The notes: a model not told the origin generated them from the sequence alone. Counted from the first letter of the stretch, positions 36,235 through 47,087 are shown. The stretch is 64,000 bases of DNA from Oreohelix idahoensis (GCA_024509875.1 JAMPIV010022934.1:62001-126000), one strand, 5' to 3'. Numbers and translations are program-made.

Positions 36235-37574
36235 AGTGTTACACATGTGTGAAAATATGCCAATAGATGCGCTTAAATGACCATGTGTGTGTGTGAGTGT
36301 TCATGCAGGTCTGCGTATATGTGTAATCATATAATAAACATATCTCAGTCAACAATAATGCCTTCATACTCCTACTAAATACTAACTACATCATCACGCG
36401 AGAGAAAACTTAATTGAAGCACTTCTATCTATGATGAAATATTATACACAACGCACTGGTCTAAATGACATCAATTTATCAGTATCTTAGAGGCCTTGCT
36501 ACTCTAAAGAACAAGCAGACATATACTCTATTCTTACAGCTCTATACTAAATGTACTAGGCATAGGCTACTCACGGAGCTAGAGGGTACGCTAACCTTTC
36601 TCTCACAATAACCACTGATGTAAAATTAACGACACTTATGGCTCACAAGAATGCAATATAACCATTACTTAACACTACTCAAATAATAATAATAATAATG
36701 GTAATAAGTACACACTTGTATACAGCGCAATGCGACACTAGAATTCCTCTTATAAATGCACTTGGATACTTAACACATTTAACACAGTCTCACAGTTGAA
36801 AATAGCGATGAGATATACGTCAAATTACACTTAAGTACACATACATCGCCAGTCAGCTTCTATCAAGCTATAGATAGACAAACGCTACAAAGCTTTAACT
36901 TCTAAACCTGAAAGTTTAATATTACAAAATTTAAAGTATTATAAAAATGTACTTATATGCAAGCATACCTATATGTCGTTAGTTCTCTTAGCACAGACGC
37001 AACTATGCAAAAGCCCAAACCTCAGTTGGTTATCGTACGAGGCGCGTTTTGCACAAGAACGATCTGGCTACTTCTCAGCTCTCTGACTGAAGCCTCTCAC
37101 TGTTTCAGTTTAAATCTTCGTCTCCATCCCTGCACCACATGATAGCCGCCACGTCAAAATGTCAAGGAAAGCTCCACCCATCCCTCTAGGGAGCAAATCA
37201 GGAGTCCTATGCTCAGTATGGATGACATGAGATCACATCTTAATCAAGTATCTCCCTAATCGACACAACTCAAAGTCCGCCCACTAATGTGCTGTTACAT
37301 CCCACGATATTCGTTGTCCTACTCACACTTCTTACGGTTTCGTGCTCAAAAAGGTGTTTTCTTCTGGTGTCAGACAGCACCAGGATGTCTAACAACCGAT
37401 GGCTGTCTCCCACGTCTCACACGTCCGTCTTCTTCACGGATGGCGAAGGTGTGTTTCGTTTAAATCGCCCATTACCGGGTGAGAATGCCAACATGAGCAC
37501 AAATTCACACCGCAGACTAGATCGACAACTAATTACTCAGTCTAAAATTACACCTTTCTGGCCACACGGTCACA
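35809..37574 (-). repeat. LTR, right copy (5' LTR in element sense)
   Basis: 1766 bp, TGTGACGG to ACGGTCACA. Carries a longer (GT)n near 36206 and the extra segment after 36860 that the left LTR lacks. In element sense this is the promoter-bearing copy; I did not find a convincing TATA box. Confidence 0.95.
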
Positions 37575-37875
37575 TGTCTATACATAACGCTAAGGGAAGC
37601 AACTTTGGTTGAAAGTTAGACATTGATTGTATAGTTTCCCTTATATGTACTCTCCCAAAAATAGTGACACTTACCAAAGAAGAATCCGCAAATGAAGGTG
37701 TGCGCAAAAATAGTTACAGAATGTGTGATCACGTTTACACACATTGGGATCTTTGCTGCTGCTACGTAGTTCGTATTCTGTATGACGCACAGTGGTTTTT
37801 TTAAATACTTTTATTGCCGTTTGGTATTGGTGCTTTTGAATTTAATTCCCGCCTTACGACGGGCTTTTACACTAG

Positions 37876-38118
37876 TTTAAAAATGAGTGATTTTTCAGTC
37901 ATGCTGTACAAAAATGCGCCCATTGTACTAAGTTGTTCGGAGGAAAAAATAATAGAGATACACACAGTGAATGATATTTAATAATATTCCTAATTATTTG
38001 TAAAGTAATTTAAATATAATCTTCTGTTAAGGAGACTTTTTTTTATATATTTGAAAACCGCATTTTCAGTAGAGTAAAAGTACAAAATGTATGTATTTAC
38101 GTCTTTGTTTTATTTCAG
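37876..38118. other. Helitron flank and possible intron end
   Basis: AT-rich sequence that ends in a pyrimidine-rich stretch and TTTATTTCAG, a good 3' splice site. Confidence 0.5.
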
Positions 38119-38336
38119 AGCAATGAGAAAACAACACGTGCCATAGACAGGGGATTATGCAGGCAAGTGGCATGACACAAGGTGACTTGAAGCCATGAGC
38201 AACCCAGTTTAGTGACGTCACAAGATGGGATATCTTTGGCCATTGCTACTGGGACTTTTTTTACTTAATGGATTTCCTGTTGGCTTCTGTGATTTAGATG
38301 ATGATGCGGCGGAACTGGATGATTCCAAAGCAGAAG
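38119..38336 (+). CDS. Probable first coding exon of a secreted or ER protein
   Basis: A 3' splice site TTTATTTCAG ends at 38118. An ATG at 38225 in good context (CACAAGATGG) opens a frame of 37 codons plus one base up to a strong donor, CAGAAG/GTGAGA, after 38336. The peptide starts MGYLWPLLLGLFLLNGFPVG, a textbook signal peptide (short N-region, Leu-rich core, small residues before a likely cleavage near FCD). An acidic stretch (DLDDDAAELDD) follows. Without splicing the frame ends at 38357-38359. Exon 38119-38224 would be 5' UTR with a short upstream ORF. I do not recognise the protein; acidic N-termini after a signal peptide occur in ER chaperones and translocon subunits among others. Later exons are not seen in this window. 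Confidence 0.5.
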
Positions 38337-38425
38337 GTGAGACTGAAATAAGTGCCTGAATTTTGTTGTATTACATTATAATTTGTTTGGTATTACATTA
38401 TAATTGTGCTATTAATGTATGACCC

Positions 38426-40235
38426 TTTGGCGCCCAAAGAAGTCTTCAACAAACTCATGCTAAGTCCTCCTGTTCCGTGCCATCAGCTCAATGTAAATTC
38501 CATGTCTTCATCATTCTTTTCATTTCTGTTTTTCCAGTCCTTTTCTCCTTGGCACCCCTCTACCTCTCTTACACTTGGGGTTCCAGAACAAGACCTGCCT
38601 TGTAATGCTATCAACAGGTTTCCTCAATGTGTGCCCTATACATCTCCAGCATCTTCTTCTTATCTCTTCTTCTACTGGCACTTGGCGGGTTCTTGTCATA
38701 AGTTCCACATTAGTGATCTTGTCATCAGTTCCACATTAGTGATCTTGTCATCAGTTCCACATTAGTGATCTTGTCATAAGTTCCACATTAGTGATCTTGT
38801 CATAAGTTCCACATTAGTGATCTTGTCATCAGTTCCACATTAGTGATCTTGTCATAAGTTCCACATTAGTGATCTTGTCATAAGTTCCACATTAGTGATC
38901 TTGTCATAAGTTCCACATTAGTGATCTTGTCATAAGTTCCACATTAGTGATCTTGTCATAAGTTCCACATTAGTGATCTTGTCATAAGTTCCACATTAGT
39001 GATCTTGTCATAAGTTCCACATTAGTGATCTTGTCATCAGTTCCACATTAGTGATCTTGTCATAAGTTCCACATTAGTGATCTTGTCATAAGTTCCACAT
39101 TAGTGATCTTGTCATAAGTTCCACATTAGTGATCTTGTCATAAGTTCCACATTAGTGATCTTGTCATAAGTTCCACATTAGTGATCTTGCCATCAGTTCC
39201 ACATTAGTGATCTTGTCATCAGTTCCACATTAGTGATCTTGTCATAAGTTCTACATTAGTCATCTTGTCATAAGTTCCACATTAGTCATCTTGTCATAAG
39301 TTCCACATTAGTCATCTTGTCATAAGTTCCACATTAGTGATCTTGTCATAAGTTCCACATTAGTGATCTTGTCATCAGTTCCACATTAGTGATCTTGTCA
39401 TAAGTTCCACATTAGTGATCTTGTCATCAGTTCCACATTAGTGATCTTGTCATAAGTTCCACATTAGTGATCTTGTCATCAGTTCCACATCAGTGATCTT
39501 GTCATAAGTTCCACATCAGTGATCTTGTCATAAGTTCCACATCAGTGATCTTGTCATAAGTTCCACATCAGTGATCTTGTCATAAGTTCCACATTAGTGA
39601 TCTTGTCATAAGTTCCACATTAGTGATCTTGTCATCAGTTCCACATCAGTGATCTTGTCATCAGTTCCACATTAGTGATCTTGTCATAAGTTCCACATTA
39701 GTGATCTTGTCATAAGTTCCACATTAGTGATCTTGTCATAAGTTCCACATTAGTGATCTTGTCATCAGTTCCACATTAGTGATCTTGTCATAAGTTCCAC
39801 ATTAGTGATCTTGTCATAAGTTCCACATTAGTGATCTTGTCATAAGTTCCACATTAGTGATCTTGTCATCAGTTCCACATTAGTGATCTTGTCATCAGTT
39901 CCACATTAGTGATCTTGTCATAAGTTCCACATTAGTGATCTTGTCATACCATTTCAATTCTTCTAATCTATGCAAGCATCCATTTATGAATGTCTGTAAC
40001 TTTTTTTTCTCCGTGTTTCAGAGTAGACACTATGACTGACTCGACACTTAAGTTGCAGAGACTTATTTTTGTGTTGGACTTGGTTTCTCTTGATCTTCAT
40101 ATATTTCCCTATGTAATGAGCTTTTTTATTCTTATTTTGATATTACTGTCTGCCCCTCCAACTTTGCCTGTACTTCTGCCTAGATATATGTGCACTTCTA
40201 CATGGTTTAGGAGTGTTTCTTCAAGTACAATCTAA
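38426..40235 (-). repeat. LINE-A antisense copy containing a minisatellite
   Basis: 38426-38691 matches the LINE-A 3' end antisense (GRP motif, RKPVDS, then RTRQVPVEE). 39949-40235 continues upstream LINE-A sequence antisense (compare sense 8534-8650 and 3850-4010). The 26-bp array sits exactly between, at the WYDK...ELMTRTR codons. Confidence 0.92.
38692..39948. repeat. 26-bp minisatellite, about 48 copies
   Basis: Unit CATAAGTTCCACATTAGTGA plus TCTTGT, with variants CATCAG, CACATCAG and TTAGTCAT clustered in runs. Its reverse complement, GACAAGATCACTAATGTGGA plus ACTTAT, is the LINE-A coding segment for DKITNVELM. Confidence 0.97.
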
Positions 40236-40599
40236 ATTATTGTTTTCTAAATTAAATGACCATCATTTTTGTATTTGAGACCCAATAATGTTATTATTTC
40301 AATAACATAGTTACAATGTTTTGTGTTTATTATACACTGGACCAAGTACTTTGTTTGTATTTTTTGTCAAACTAGATCAGTTTAATTACAATAAAAAGTG
40401 AACAGAAATGCCCAAGAAAGCTGTACAACCATCGTCTTTATCATTAAGCTTTTCCTTCCCCGTTGAACTTAAAGGCTGCAGCTGTTTAACGCCACTGAAT
40501 TCTATTTTGTGCCGTATTCTTTAGCTGAACCTTCGATTGATGTTTTCTCTTTAGCTGTTATCTGCAAGTCCTCTTTAGTCTCTCCACCTTTCTTTCCCC
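40236..40599. other. No gene recognised
   Basis: AT-rich, no supported feature. Confidence 0.4.
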
Positions 40600-40830
40600 T
40601 GTGAGTACCAGTCCTGCCCAGACAGTCCCCGGGATGTTTGCACCAAAGCATGTATCTTCTGTGGCCACAGTTGTTTCTGCAGCAAGTTGTTTGACACGAT
40701 AAACTTTCTAGCCTCATGCACAACGTCATATTAGTCGTCTCTTACAATATGCCTGAGAGGAGGCAGTAGTTCTATTACGTATGTCTTTGTTTTCTCAGAG
40801 ACCTCCGGGGAAATATACGACCCCTGGGAA
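40600..40830 (+). repeat. Family P, sense copy
   Basis: AGTTGTTTGACACGATAAAC, CTCATGCACAACGTCATATT and AGTCGTCTCTTAC match the family core; AGAGACCTCCGGGG resembles the end seen at 53030. Confidence 0.55.
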
Positions 40831-40989
40831 CTCTCCGGGCCGTGACGCAATATCCGGTACATGTCCAAGCTTTCGTGTTTCATGCTCGAATTTAATTTAA
40901 GAGACGTTTTCAAATCTTTAAACTCACTCTAAAATATTTATGTACACCTTTTTGGTAGCTCGGAGAAGACACATAATCTCACTACTAAA

Positions 40990-41076
<87 letters not shown>
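40990..41076. repeat. Poly-G tract of 87 bases
   Basis: Uninterrupted run of 87 G in this assembly. Confidence 0.97.
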
Positions 41077-41077
<1 letters not shown>

Positions 41078-41499
41078 GACTTGTTATGAGCAAGCAAGAT
41101 CGTTGCTTTTTCTCGAGGGCCTAGAAGGCTATTACTGTTGGGTAGTCCACACGATACCAGGCCATTGATGGCAGTCACGTGTGGTGGGTAAACAAGAACT
41201 GACCCTGGCTTGTAACCATTCCTGGCAGGCTTCGTTCTTATTTATTTAGGAGGGCAAGGATCAGCACGCTTTTAAACTGGGCAGCCTAGGAACGGCGCGG
41301 TAAGTCAACAAAAATCCTACAGTTGGATCGTGTTAGCGAGGGTCCAGGCAAGAGAGAGAGAGAGAAAAAAAAAGCGGGACAATGTGAAGCTTCCAGCTTG
41401 CCTATGCGGTTTTTTTTTTAGTGTCTTCAGCCGTTAAAACATTTCTTTTCACGTTCATTTTGCTGATCTGTGGTGTCTTCGTCATCATTATTACGATTC
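41077..41499. other. No gene recognised
   Basis: Contains a short GA run at 41350. No supported ORF. Confidence 0.4.
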
Positions 41500-41755
41500 T
41501 GCTCCCCGAGAAGTACAGGCCATCAACAAACTTCCGATCATGTGCCATCATCTCAAGGTCTGTCCATCCCATGTCTTCCCCATCTATATAATTTATGGTT
41601 TCAGTTCTCTTCTCCGTGTGTTTTTTTTACTCCACCGCTCATTTTCAGGAGATTCCAGAAAAAGGACAAGCATGTAATGCTCTCAACAGGTTTCCTTGAT
41701 GTCAGTCATATCCATCGCCAGCGTCTTCTTCTCATCTCGAGTTCCACTGGCACTT
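41500..41755 (-). repeat. LINE-A 3' end, antisense fragment
   Basis: CTCCCCGAGAAG, CCATCAACAAACTTC, CTCAAGGTCTG, CTCTTCTCCGTGTG and TCAACAGGTTTCCTTGATG follow the antisense LINE-A 3' end in order, without tandem expansion. Confidence 0.75.
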
Positions 41756-42309
41756 CACGGTGTTGAACAGCCTCCTTTTTAAATCCGTGAAAACATATCC
41801 CGGTTACGGCATTGGCCAGAGATGCAGAGAAATCTGGGGTTATAAGCAACTTCTCTATCCCAATTGGATTTTTTGAGGTTTCAACGCCAAATACACGCCA
41901 TCTTCTCTGTTCGCTTTATATTCTTGTTTCTATTTCTCTGTTCGCTTTGTAATCTTATTTCTTCTTCTCTATCTATCCTAACATCCTCCAAACTTTCATA
42001 TTAATAATGCTAGGCATTCTTTGTCATCGACATTTCTGTATACAGATTTGATGTACCGTACAACAAACGTTGGAGGAGCCAGACCATACCTCATAAAAGA
42101 ACATACATGAAACGATGATGTCATCAAAGCAGAATGCAGTTTGTTTGATATATTATGTATAGAAGCTTTTCTAGCGAGCAGTTTAAAAGCACACACCCAT
42201 TGATTCTTCAAACAAACAACGTTCGTCTCAAGCAGCTTTCTACATCTTCACAGTCTGGTCGAACGTGCATAGTGTTTCTAAACGTCATCTGTGCGCATGC
42301 GTGGAGCCA
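41756..42309. other. No gene recognised
   Basis: No supported ORF or repeat. Confidence 0.4.
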
Positions 42310-42485
42310 GCACGTGCCATGTTTGTGAGCTGAAGTTTCGTACAAGTCCGGTGCCGGAAATCTTCAATGCAGGGGCGTGTTTGGACTGTGCGCAGTGCTG
42401 GTGGAAGCCACGCACGTAAGCTCCATGTTTGTGCAAGAGCTGAAGTTTCAATGTACAAGTCCGGTGCCGAAATCTTCTAAATGCT
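42310..42485. repeat. Two-copy tandem duplication, about 106-bp period
   Basis: CCATGTTTGTG ... GAGCTGAAGTTTC ... GTACAAGTCCGGTGCCG ... AAATCTTC occurs near 42316 and again near 42422, with small indels. The 98-codon minus ORF over it lacks recognisable motifs. Confidence 0.8.
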
Positions 42486-42689
42486 AAAGGATACGCAGTA
42501 ATTCCATTGTTCGACTGCCGGAGTGAAATTATTCGTAGCAGCAGCTGGAGGGCCCACTGTAGAAGGGGGCCCACGCTTTCATTCTCTAGCCTATTGAAGT
42601 AAATATCCCCTTCTCATAGCTCACAGCTGTCATAGACTGACCACTCTGTAAAAGTATCAGTCTGTCTGCTCTGTAAGGAAGAGTGGTGT

Positions 42690-42800
42690 GTTGTTGAGAT
42701 CAGGCATGCTCCAGTCTACCCAGCTGTAATGGGTAACTCACCCTAGTCCTGAGTTAGGGAAGGCAAAGGCTCCAGGGGAAGCAGGCCCTAAACTTGGTCA
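42690..42800 (+). repeat. SINE S2, body fragment
   Basis: CCCAGCTGTAATGGGTAACT, CCTGAGTTAGGGAAGGCAAA and GGTCAC match the S2 body at 10290-10360 and 50850-50920. Confidence 0.65.
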
Positions 42801-44129
42801 CTTCAACCGACGCAGGATGGTGTATGTATGAAGTAGAAGTGTAGAGTGTGATTACCGCGAATGGTGTACTGTTCGTGTGCTGACCAATATAACCACTCAG
42901 TCTTGTGTCTACAAGGCACCAATGCAGACTGCTGGAATCTTTGTTTACTCAATTTATTCAGACGTACACACTGGGACATACGAGTACATCATGGTATGTT
43001 GACATATCAATTTGTAGGTATACATAGCAGATCTGAAGTCATGACACATTCAGAAATAATGGGCAGTACATCAAAAGTTCAATGTCATGATATATTATGG
43101 CCGCATTCCCCTATCTGACTAAACGCGTCAGTGAAGGCAGATCGGTAAATAACTATAGTTACTTGACGTCCATAGTTTGTAGCATATATTATGAAACCAC
43201 GAAAGAGGGGGTTTCTAGCAAGATTGAGATCTCCCTGTCACTGTCCGATAATAGGATAAATAATCTGTTCTCTTGGCAGTGATCAAAACATATGATGACC
43301 GAAATCTAACATGGCTGCCTCCCTGAGTTGTCGTTCACTCATTCATAGGAAGGAGAATATAAGCCAGAGTTAATTTATAATGGGTATATAAATGATTTCA
43401 TAAATGTTCCCATACAGCTCTACGATGATCAGGATAGCCCATAACCGCTGTAGGAAAGTCTGTCATCTTTGTCGATACAAAACACGACCCTAGCGATACG
43501 AAGCACAATGTTCCATCTAGGTCGAATCGACATGAGATCATCAAAATAGGGTCTGGCAATACATGGAGTCCGAATTATACATTGTACCGTACCTTAGGAG
43601 AGTCTCTAACATAAACTATAGTAGAGATACCATCTCCTTTAGAAGAAAACCATTCCATGAATCTTTTCCTTAAGAATCTACCAGCCCTTTGAAAAATGCG
43701 TACCCGCCATTAACACGGTACATCGGAACTCATCACGACTTGTCAAGACAACTCATACTTCCGCTAGACCGGAATAATAAGAATCTAGTCCCTCCTACCC
43801 ATCCAAAATATACAATATAGGACTGATTCTACTTGTACTAATAATATGTAATACATATGAATTCAGGCCATAAACATAATAAGCAAATTAATATATTTTC
43901 TGGCCCTAAAAAATAAGTACAAACGTAAGAGCAATCCATGCGCCGGATCAATATCAAGAACGATTACTCCTATAATCAAAAGTGTGAATCAAACATGGAT
44001 TATCTCGCTTTCCCCATAGACAGCATTTTCATACACAAATGAATGAATGTCTATATTTTTCCCATATTAAATAGCCCGTTTTTTTTTTTTTGTAATATGT
44101 GCCTGCACGGAGCGTTTGAAGTTCCATGG
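42801..44129. other. No gene recognised
   Basis: Short ORFs only; no recognisable domain or repeat. Confidence 0.4.
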
Positions 44130-44440
44130 TGATATAATGATGATCTTCTTCTTCTTTCATCCTTAGCCGCAGACCGTCAAAGCAGTCAGTGGCTATCACG
44201 CCTGGTGGCGTCTTGTAGGACAACAACAAATTGATTCCACTTTGCTCGGCCGGTGGCCATCCTTCGTACAGTGCACCAACTCTGGTTCATTCTTTGCATC
44301 TCAGCCTCCACTGTCCTTCGCCAAGTTGTTTTTGGTCGGCCTCTCTTTCGTTTTCCCTTCAGGGGTCTATAGCATAGCTGTTCTTGTGATGGCATCGGGG
44401 TCTCTTCTGAGGACATGGCCAACCCAGCTCCAGCGTCTGC
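44130..44440 (-). repeat. LINE-D 3' end, antisense
   Basis: The minus strand encodes PLKGKRKRGRPKTTWRRTVE, then MNQSWCTVRRMATGRAKWNQ and a stop after RRDSH, followed by the segment shared with 1430-1640 and a GAA-type tail at about 44145. This is the C-terminus of a non-LTR RT polyprotein. Confidence 0.8.
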
Positions 44441-45057
44441 CAGCTATGATGGTGTGCATGTCCTCTTGCTTGCTCCGAGTAAGCAGATCTTGGTTGGTGA
44501 TAATGATGATAACACATGACAAAGGAAATGTCACACACAGGACTGCAAAAAGTTAAGTGAACTTATTACCTCACTTCCGCTGGTCTCAAACAGTAATTTG
44601 ACTGTTTATGATACCTTATTATCAGCACTGATTATCTCATTTGTTGTATATTTATTATTATTATTTGTTTTTGTTGTTGATGTTTAACTAGGGCTGCTGA
44701 GCTTATCGCGCTTTTGTAGCCAATACTAAGTTGAAGAGTCCTTGGTATTAATCTGCACGGTAGATCGATGCTTTTCCTGTGGCTTTTTAACCATTCCGTA
44801 ACGTATTTAGGTAAAATCATGAGATCCAGTTTCTCCAGCTTCGCTTGCATTTAAAGGATAATCACATCTTGTCCCAAGCTAGGAGGAAGAAGCGCGTAGC
44901 ATACTGTGCGTTCACCGCCATCCAACGTGGCTGTCCAGATATGCAGTGCTAAATTACTGTGCTCTGGTTCTGGGCTCTCCCAAGGAATCGTCACGTCCTA
45001 CACAGAGCCACATTTCAGCCCCCCCCCCCCCCCGCCTACCATGGGGTCAGAGCCGGA
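44441..45057. other. No gene recognised; poly-C at 45019-45033
   Basis: No supported ORF. Confidence 0.4.
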
Positions 45058-45163
45058 TTAACGTAGTAGCACAAGTAGCATATGCTACGGGCCCCGCGCT
45101 TTTAGGGGCCCCGCGCCAATAAATATGTACATAATTTTTTGGTCATCTTCTAATACGAGCGTT

Positions 45164-45295
45164 GATGGGAAGGAGCGAAGCTCCTGACCGGTCTGGAAGG
45201 AAAGTCCACTGACCCCCCCAGCCTCGCAATGACATGTCATTGGGCCAAAAGAGCTGGAAAGCTCGAGTGCCGCTGGTTAGAGAGAAGAAACAAAA
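45164..45295 (+). repeat. Retroposed structured RNA, 132 bp, with 12-bp target duplication
   Basis: AATACGAGCGTT occurs at 45152-45163 and at 45296-45307, bracketing 132 bp that end in an A-rich tail (GAAACAAAAA). The insert has three strong hairpins: GGAGC-GAA-GCTCC (45172-45184), palindrome AATGACATGTCATT (45228-45241) and GAGC-TGGAAA-GCTC (45251-45264). I do not recognise the parent RNA. Confidence 0.8.
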
Positions 45296-45477
45296 AATAC
45301 GAGCGTTAAACCAATGATCTTGTGATTTATGCCATCTTTAGCGCCTTTTCATTTGGTGTCACGACTAGAATTTAGGAAACGGAAATTTCCTGTTTTAATT
45401 GAGGTATACGGCGTGCTCGCACTCTCTTTCGATCTTGATTAAAATTTCTTGATTTGTAAGGTTAGAAAACTCAAAAA

Positions 45478-46761
45478 ATGAGCAGTAGACACAGAGATAT
45501 TGGACGTAAGTATGCTTCTGGAAGTGAAAAACGTAAAGCGAATGAAGAAAAAGAAAATAGTTACTTGTGATATCAAAAACACGTAAGCTGACCGAATATT
45601 TTGATGTTCATGGTGGTGGTACTCTAACCGCTGAAGCTGGAAGTACAGGAACAACTAGTACTAGTGCAGGCTGTGCAGCAGAAAACATACAGCAAAACCC
45701 AGTAAACACTGAGTCTGAATGTGAAAGAATAAGTGAAACGAAGAAGTACTCTAATGATATTGGTGACTGGCCGAACAATATAGATGACTGTGAGCGTGAA
45801 TATTGCATATCCAAGGGAAGTGAAAAATGTCAACATGTTGATAGTGCCTTTTCTTCATCCGTGCGATTGTAGAACACTGAAAAGAAAACTCGATACTGTC
45901 AGACGTCTTATTTTACACATATTCATAAACTTACAAACAAGCAACATGTAAGAAAATGGTTATGCTATTCAGAAAGTAAAGAGCGCCTATTCTGTTTCCC
46001 ATGCAAGCTTATGAGTTCAGAATGTTCATCAAAGTTTACTGTGGAAGGGTTTAATGACTGGAAAAATGCAAGCAATCTATTGCGTCGACATGAAGAAAGC
46101 TCCCCACATAGACAAACTTTAATTTCACTGTTGATGCGTAAAAACAAAGGTGAACGTGTCGATTCCCATCTTGTGAAACAAATGGACATTCAAGAAAAGT
46201 ATTGGCACAAACTTCTAGAGCGAATAATTGAAGTTGTGAAGTTTTTAGCAGAACGAGGCCTTTCATTTCGTGGCAGTGATGAAATTGTTGGGTACCCTTA
46301 TAACGAGAATTACTTAGGGTTGTTAGAATTACTGGCCAAGTTTGACCCTTTTCTGGCAGAGCATATAAGTACTCATGCAAACAAAGGATTTGAACATACA
46401 TCATATCTATCTAAAACAACGTGTGAGGAATTCATCAATCTGATTGGATCCAGCATACTGGATCACATTCTCTGTGAAGTGAAGAAATACAAGTATTATT
46501 CCGTTTCATTGGATTCTACTCCAGATATATCTAATATGGACCAGCTGACTTTGACTCTGCGCTATGTTTTGCCATCTGGACCAGTTGAAAGATTTGTGAC
46601 ATTTTTGGATATGGAAGGTCATAGTGCTGAACAGCTTACTAAAAGTCTACTTAATTTTTTTAAAGGCAAATGACATTGATATTAAAGACTGCCGTGGTCA
46701 AAGTTATGACAACGCCAGCAACATGAGGGGCAAGTTTATAGGATTACAAGCACGAATTAAT
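45478..46761 (+). pseudogene. TTF-finger hAT transposase, broken and C-terminally deleted
   Basis: Begins MSSRHRDIGRKYASGSEKRK at 45478. A frameshift near 45570 leads to RKLTEYFD, a DWPNNIDD block and, after an in-frame TAG at 45870-45872, the TTF-type zinc finger (RKWLCYSESKERLFCFPCKL near 45950-46010). The catalytic region begins with GLSFRGSDE and includes YYSVSLDSTPD, LTLRYV and, after a frameshift in a T run near 46655, DCRGQSYDNASNMRGK. It ends abruptly at GLQARI (about 46761); the C-terminal dimerisation part is missing. Related domesticated proteins are annotated as zinc finger MYM-type 1-like in animals. Confidence 0.9.
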
Positions 46762-46900
46762 TGATAATGATAATTACTATGCAAATTAAAAATGTACGTG
46801 TTCAAATATGTTTGTGTTGTTTTATTGTTTTGTTTTTTTAAATATAGGGCCCCTTTCTTAACATATGCTACTGGCCCCGCACTAGCTTAATCCGGTACTT

Positions 46901-47087
46901 CCGTATTAGCTGCCCTTCGTTAACAAGAATAAAAATGCTTTCGTCTTGCCTGTTTTGTTTGAAGGCTTTGTTTATCTGGATAGATATAAAGAAATTACGA
47001 TTCTGTGATGGACATTATTGGAAGACAACAAAATTAGTATAACCAAACCACGTGGTATTTTATATTTAGACATTCATTCATTAACTT
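46901..47087. other. No gene recognised
   Basis: Short unique stretch between hAT 2 and an antisense LINE-A. Confidence 0.4.

Larger units (their letters stand above)
29309..37574 (-). mobile_element. LTR retrotransposon, non-autonomous, carrying a lin-28-like gene
   Basis: It has two long direct repeats with TGTGAC and GTCACA termini, a 4-bp target duplication TGTC (29305-29308 and 37575-37578), a primer-binding site next to the right LTR and a purine-rich tract next to the left LTR. On the minus strand the order is 5' LTR, PBS, leader with 27-bp repeats, gag-like ORF, 2.3 kb without recognised domains, lin-28-like sequence, PPT, 3' LTR. I see no protease, RT, RNase H or integrase motif in 30854-35808, so it would depend on another element. 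The two LTRs differ by roughly 11 substitutions in their first 1.05 kb (counted by eye), so insertion looks recent. Confidence 0.92.
29278..37875 (+). mobile_element. Short non-autonomous Helitron, split by an LTR element
   Basis: The 5' end is TCCTATATATAAAATCCCAG at 29278. The 3' end has a hairpin CCCGCC-TTAC-GACGGG (37848-37863, one mismatch) followed by TTTTACACTAG at 37875. The base before is A (29277) and the base after is T (37876), the A/T insertion rule of Helitrons. Without the LTR insertion it is about 330 bp, too short for a Rep/helicase gene. A second copy starts at 63872 and is contiguous where this one is interrupted. Confidence 0.8.
45058..46900 (+). mobile_element. hAT transposon 2, internally deleted
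   Basis: The left end CAGAGCCGGATTAACG and the right end CTTAATCCGGTACTT are inverted repeats of one another with mismatches; GCATATGCTAC with GGGCCCC is repeated inverted inside both ends. I did not find an 8-bp target duplication. The body is a truncated transposase. Confidence 0.75.

Noticed and set aside
42278..42574. 98-codon minus ORF as a protein gene
   Set aside because: Spans a two-copy DNA duplication, no recognisable motif, no supporting signals.
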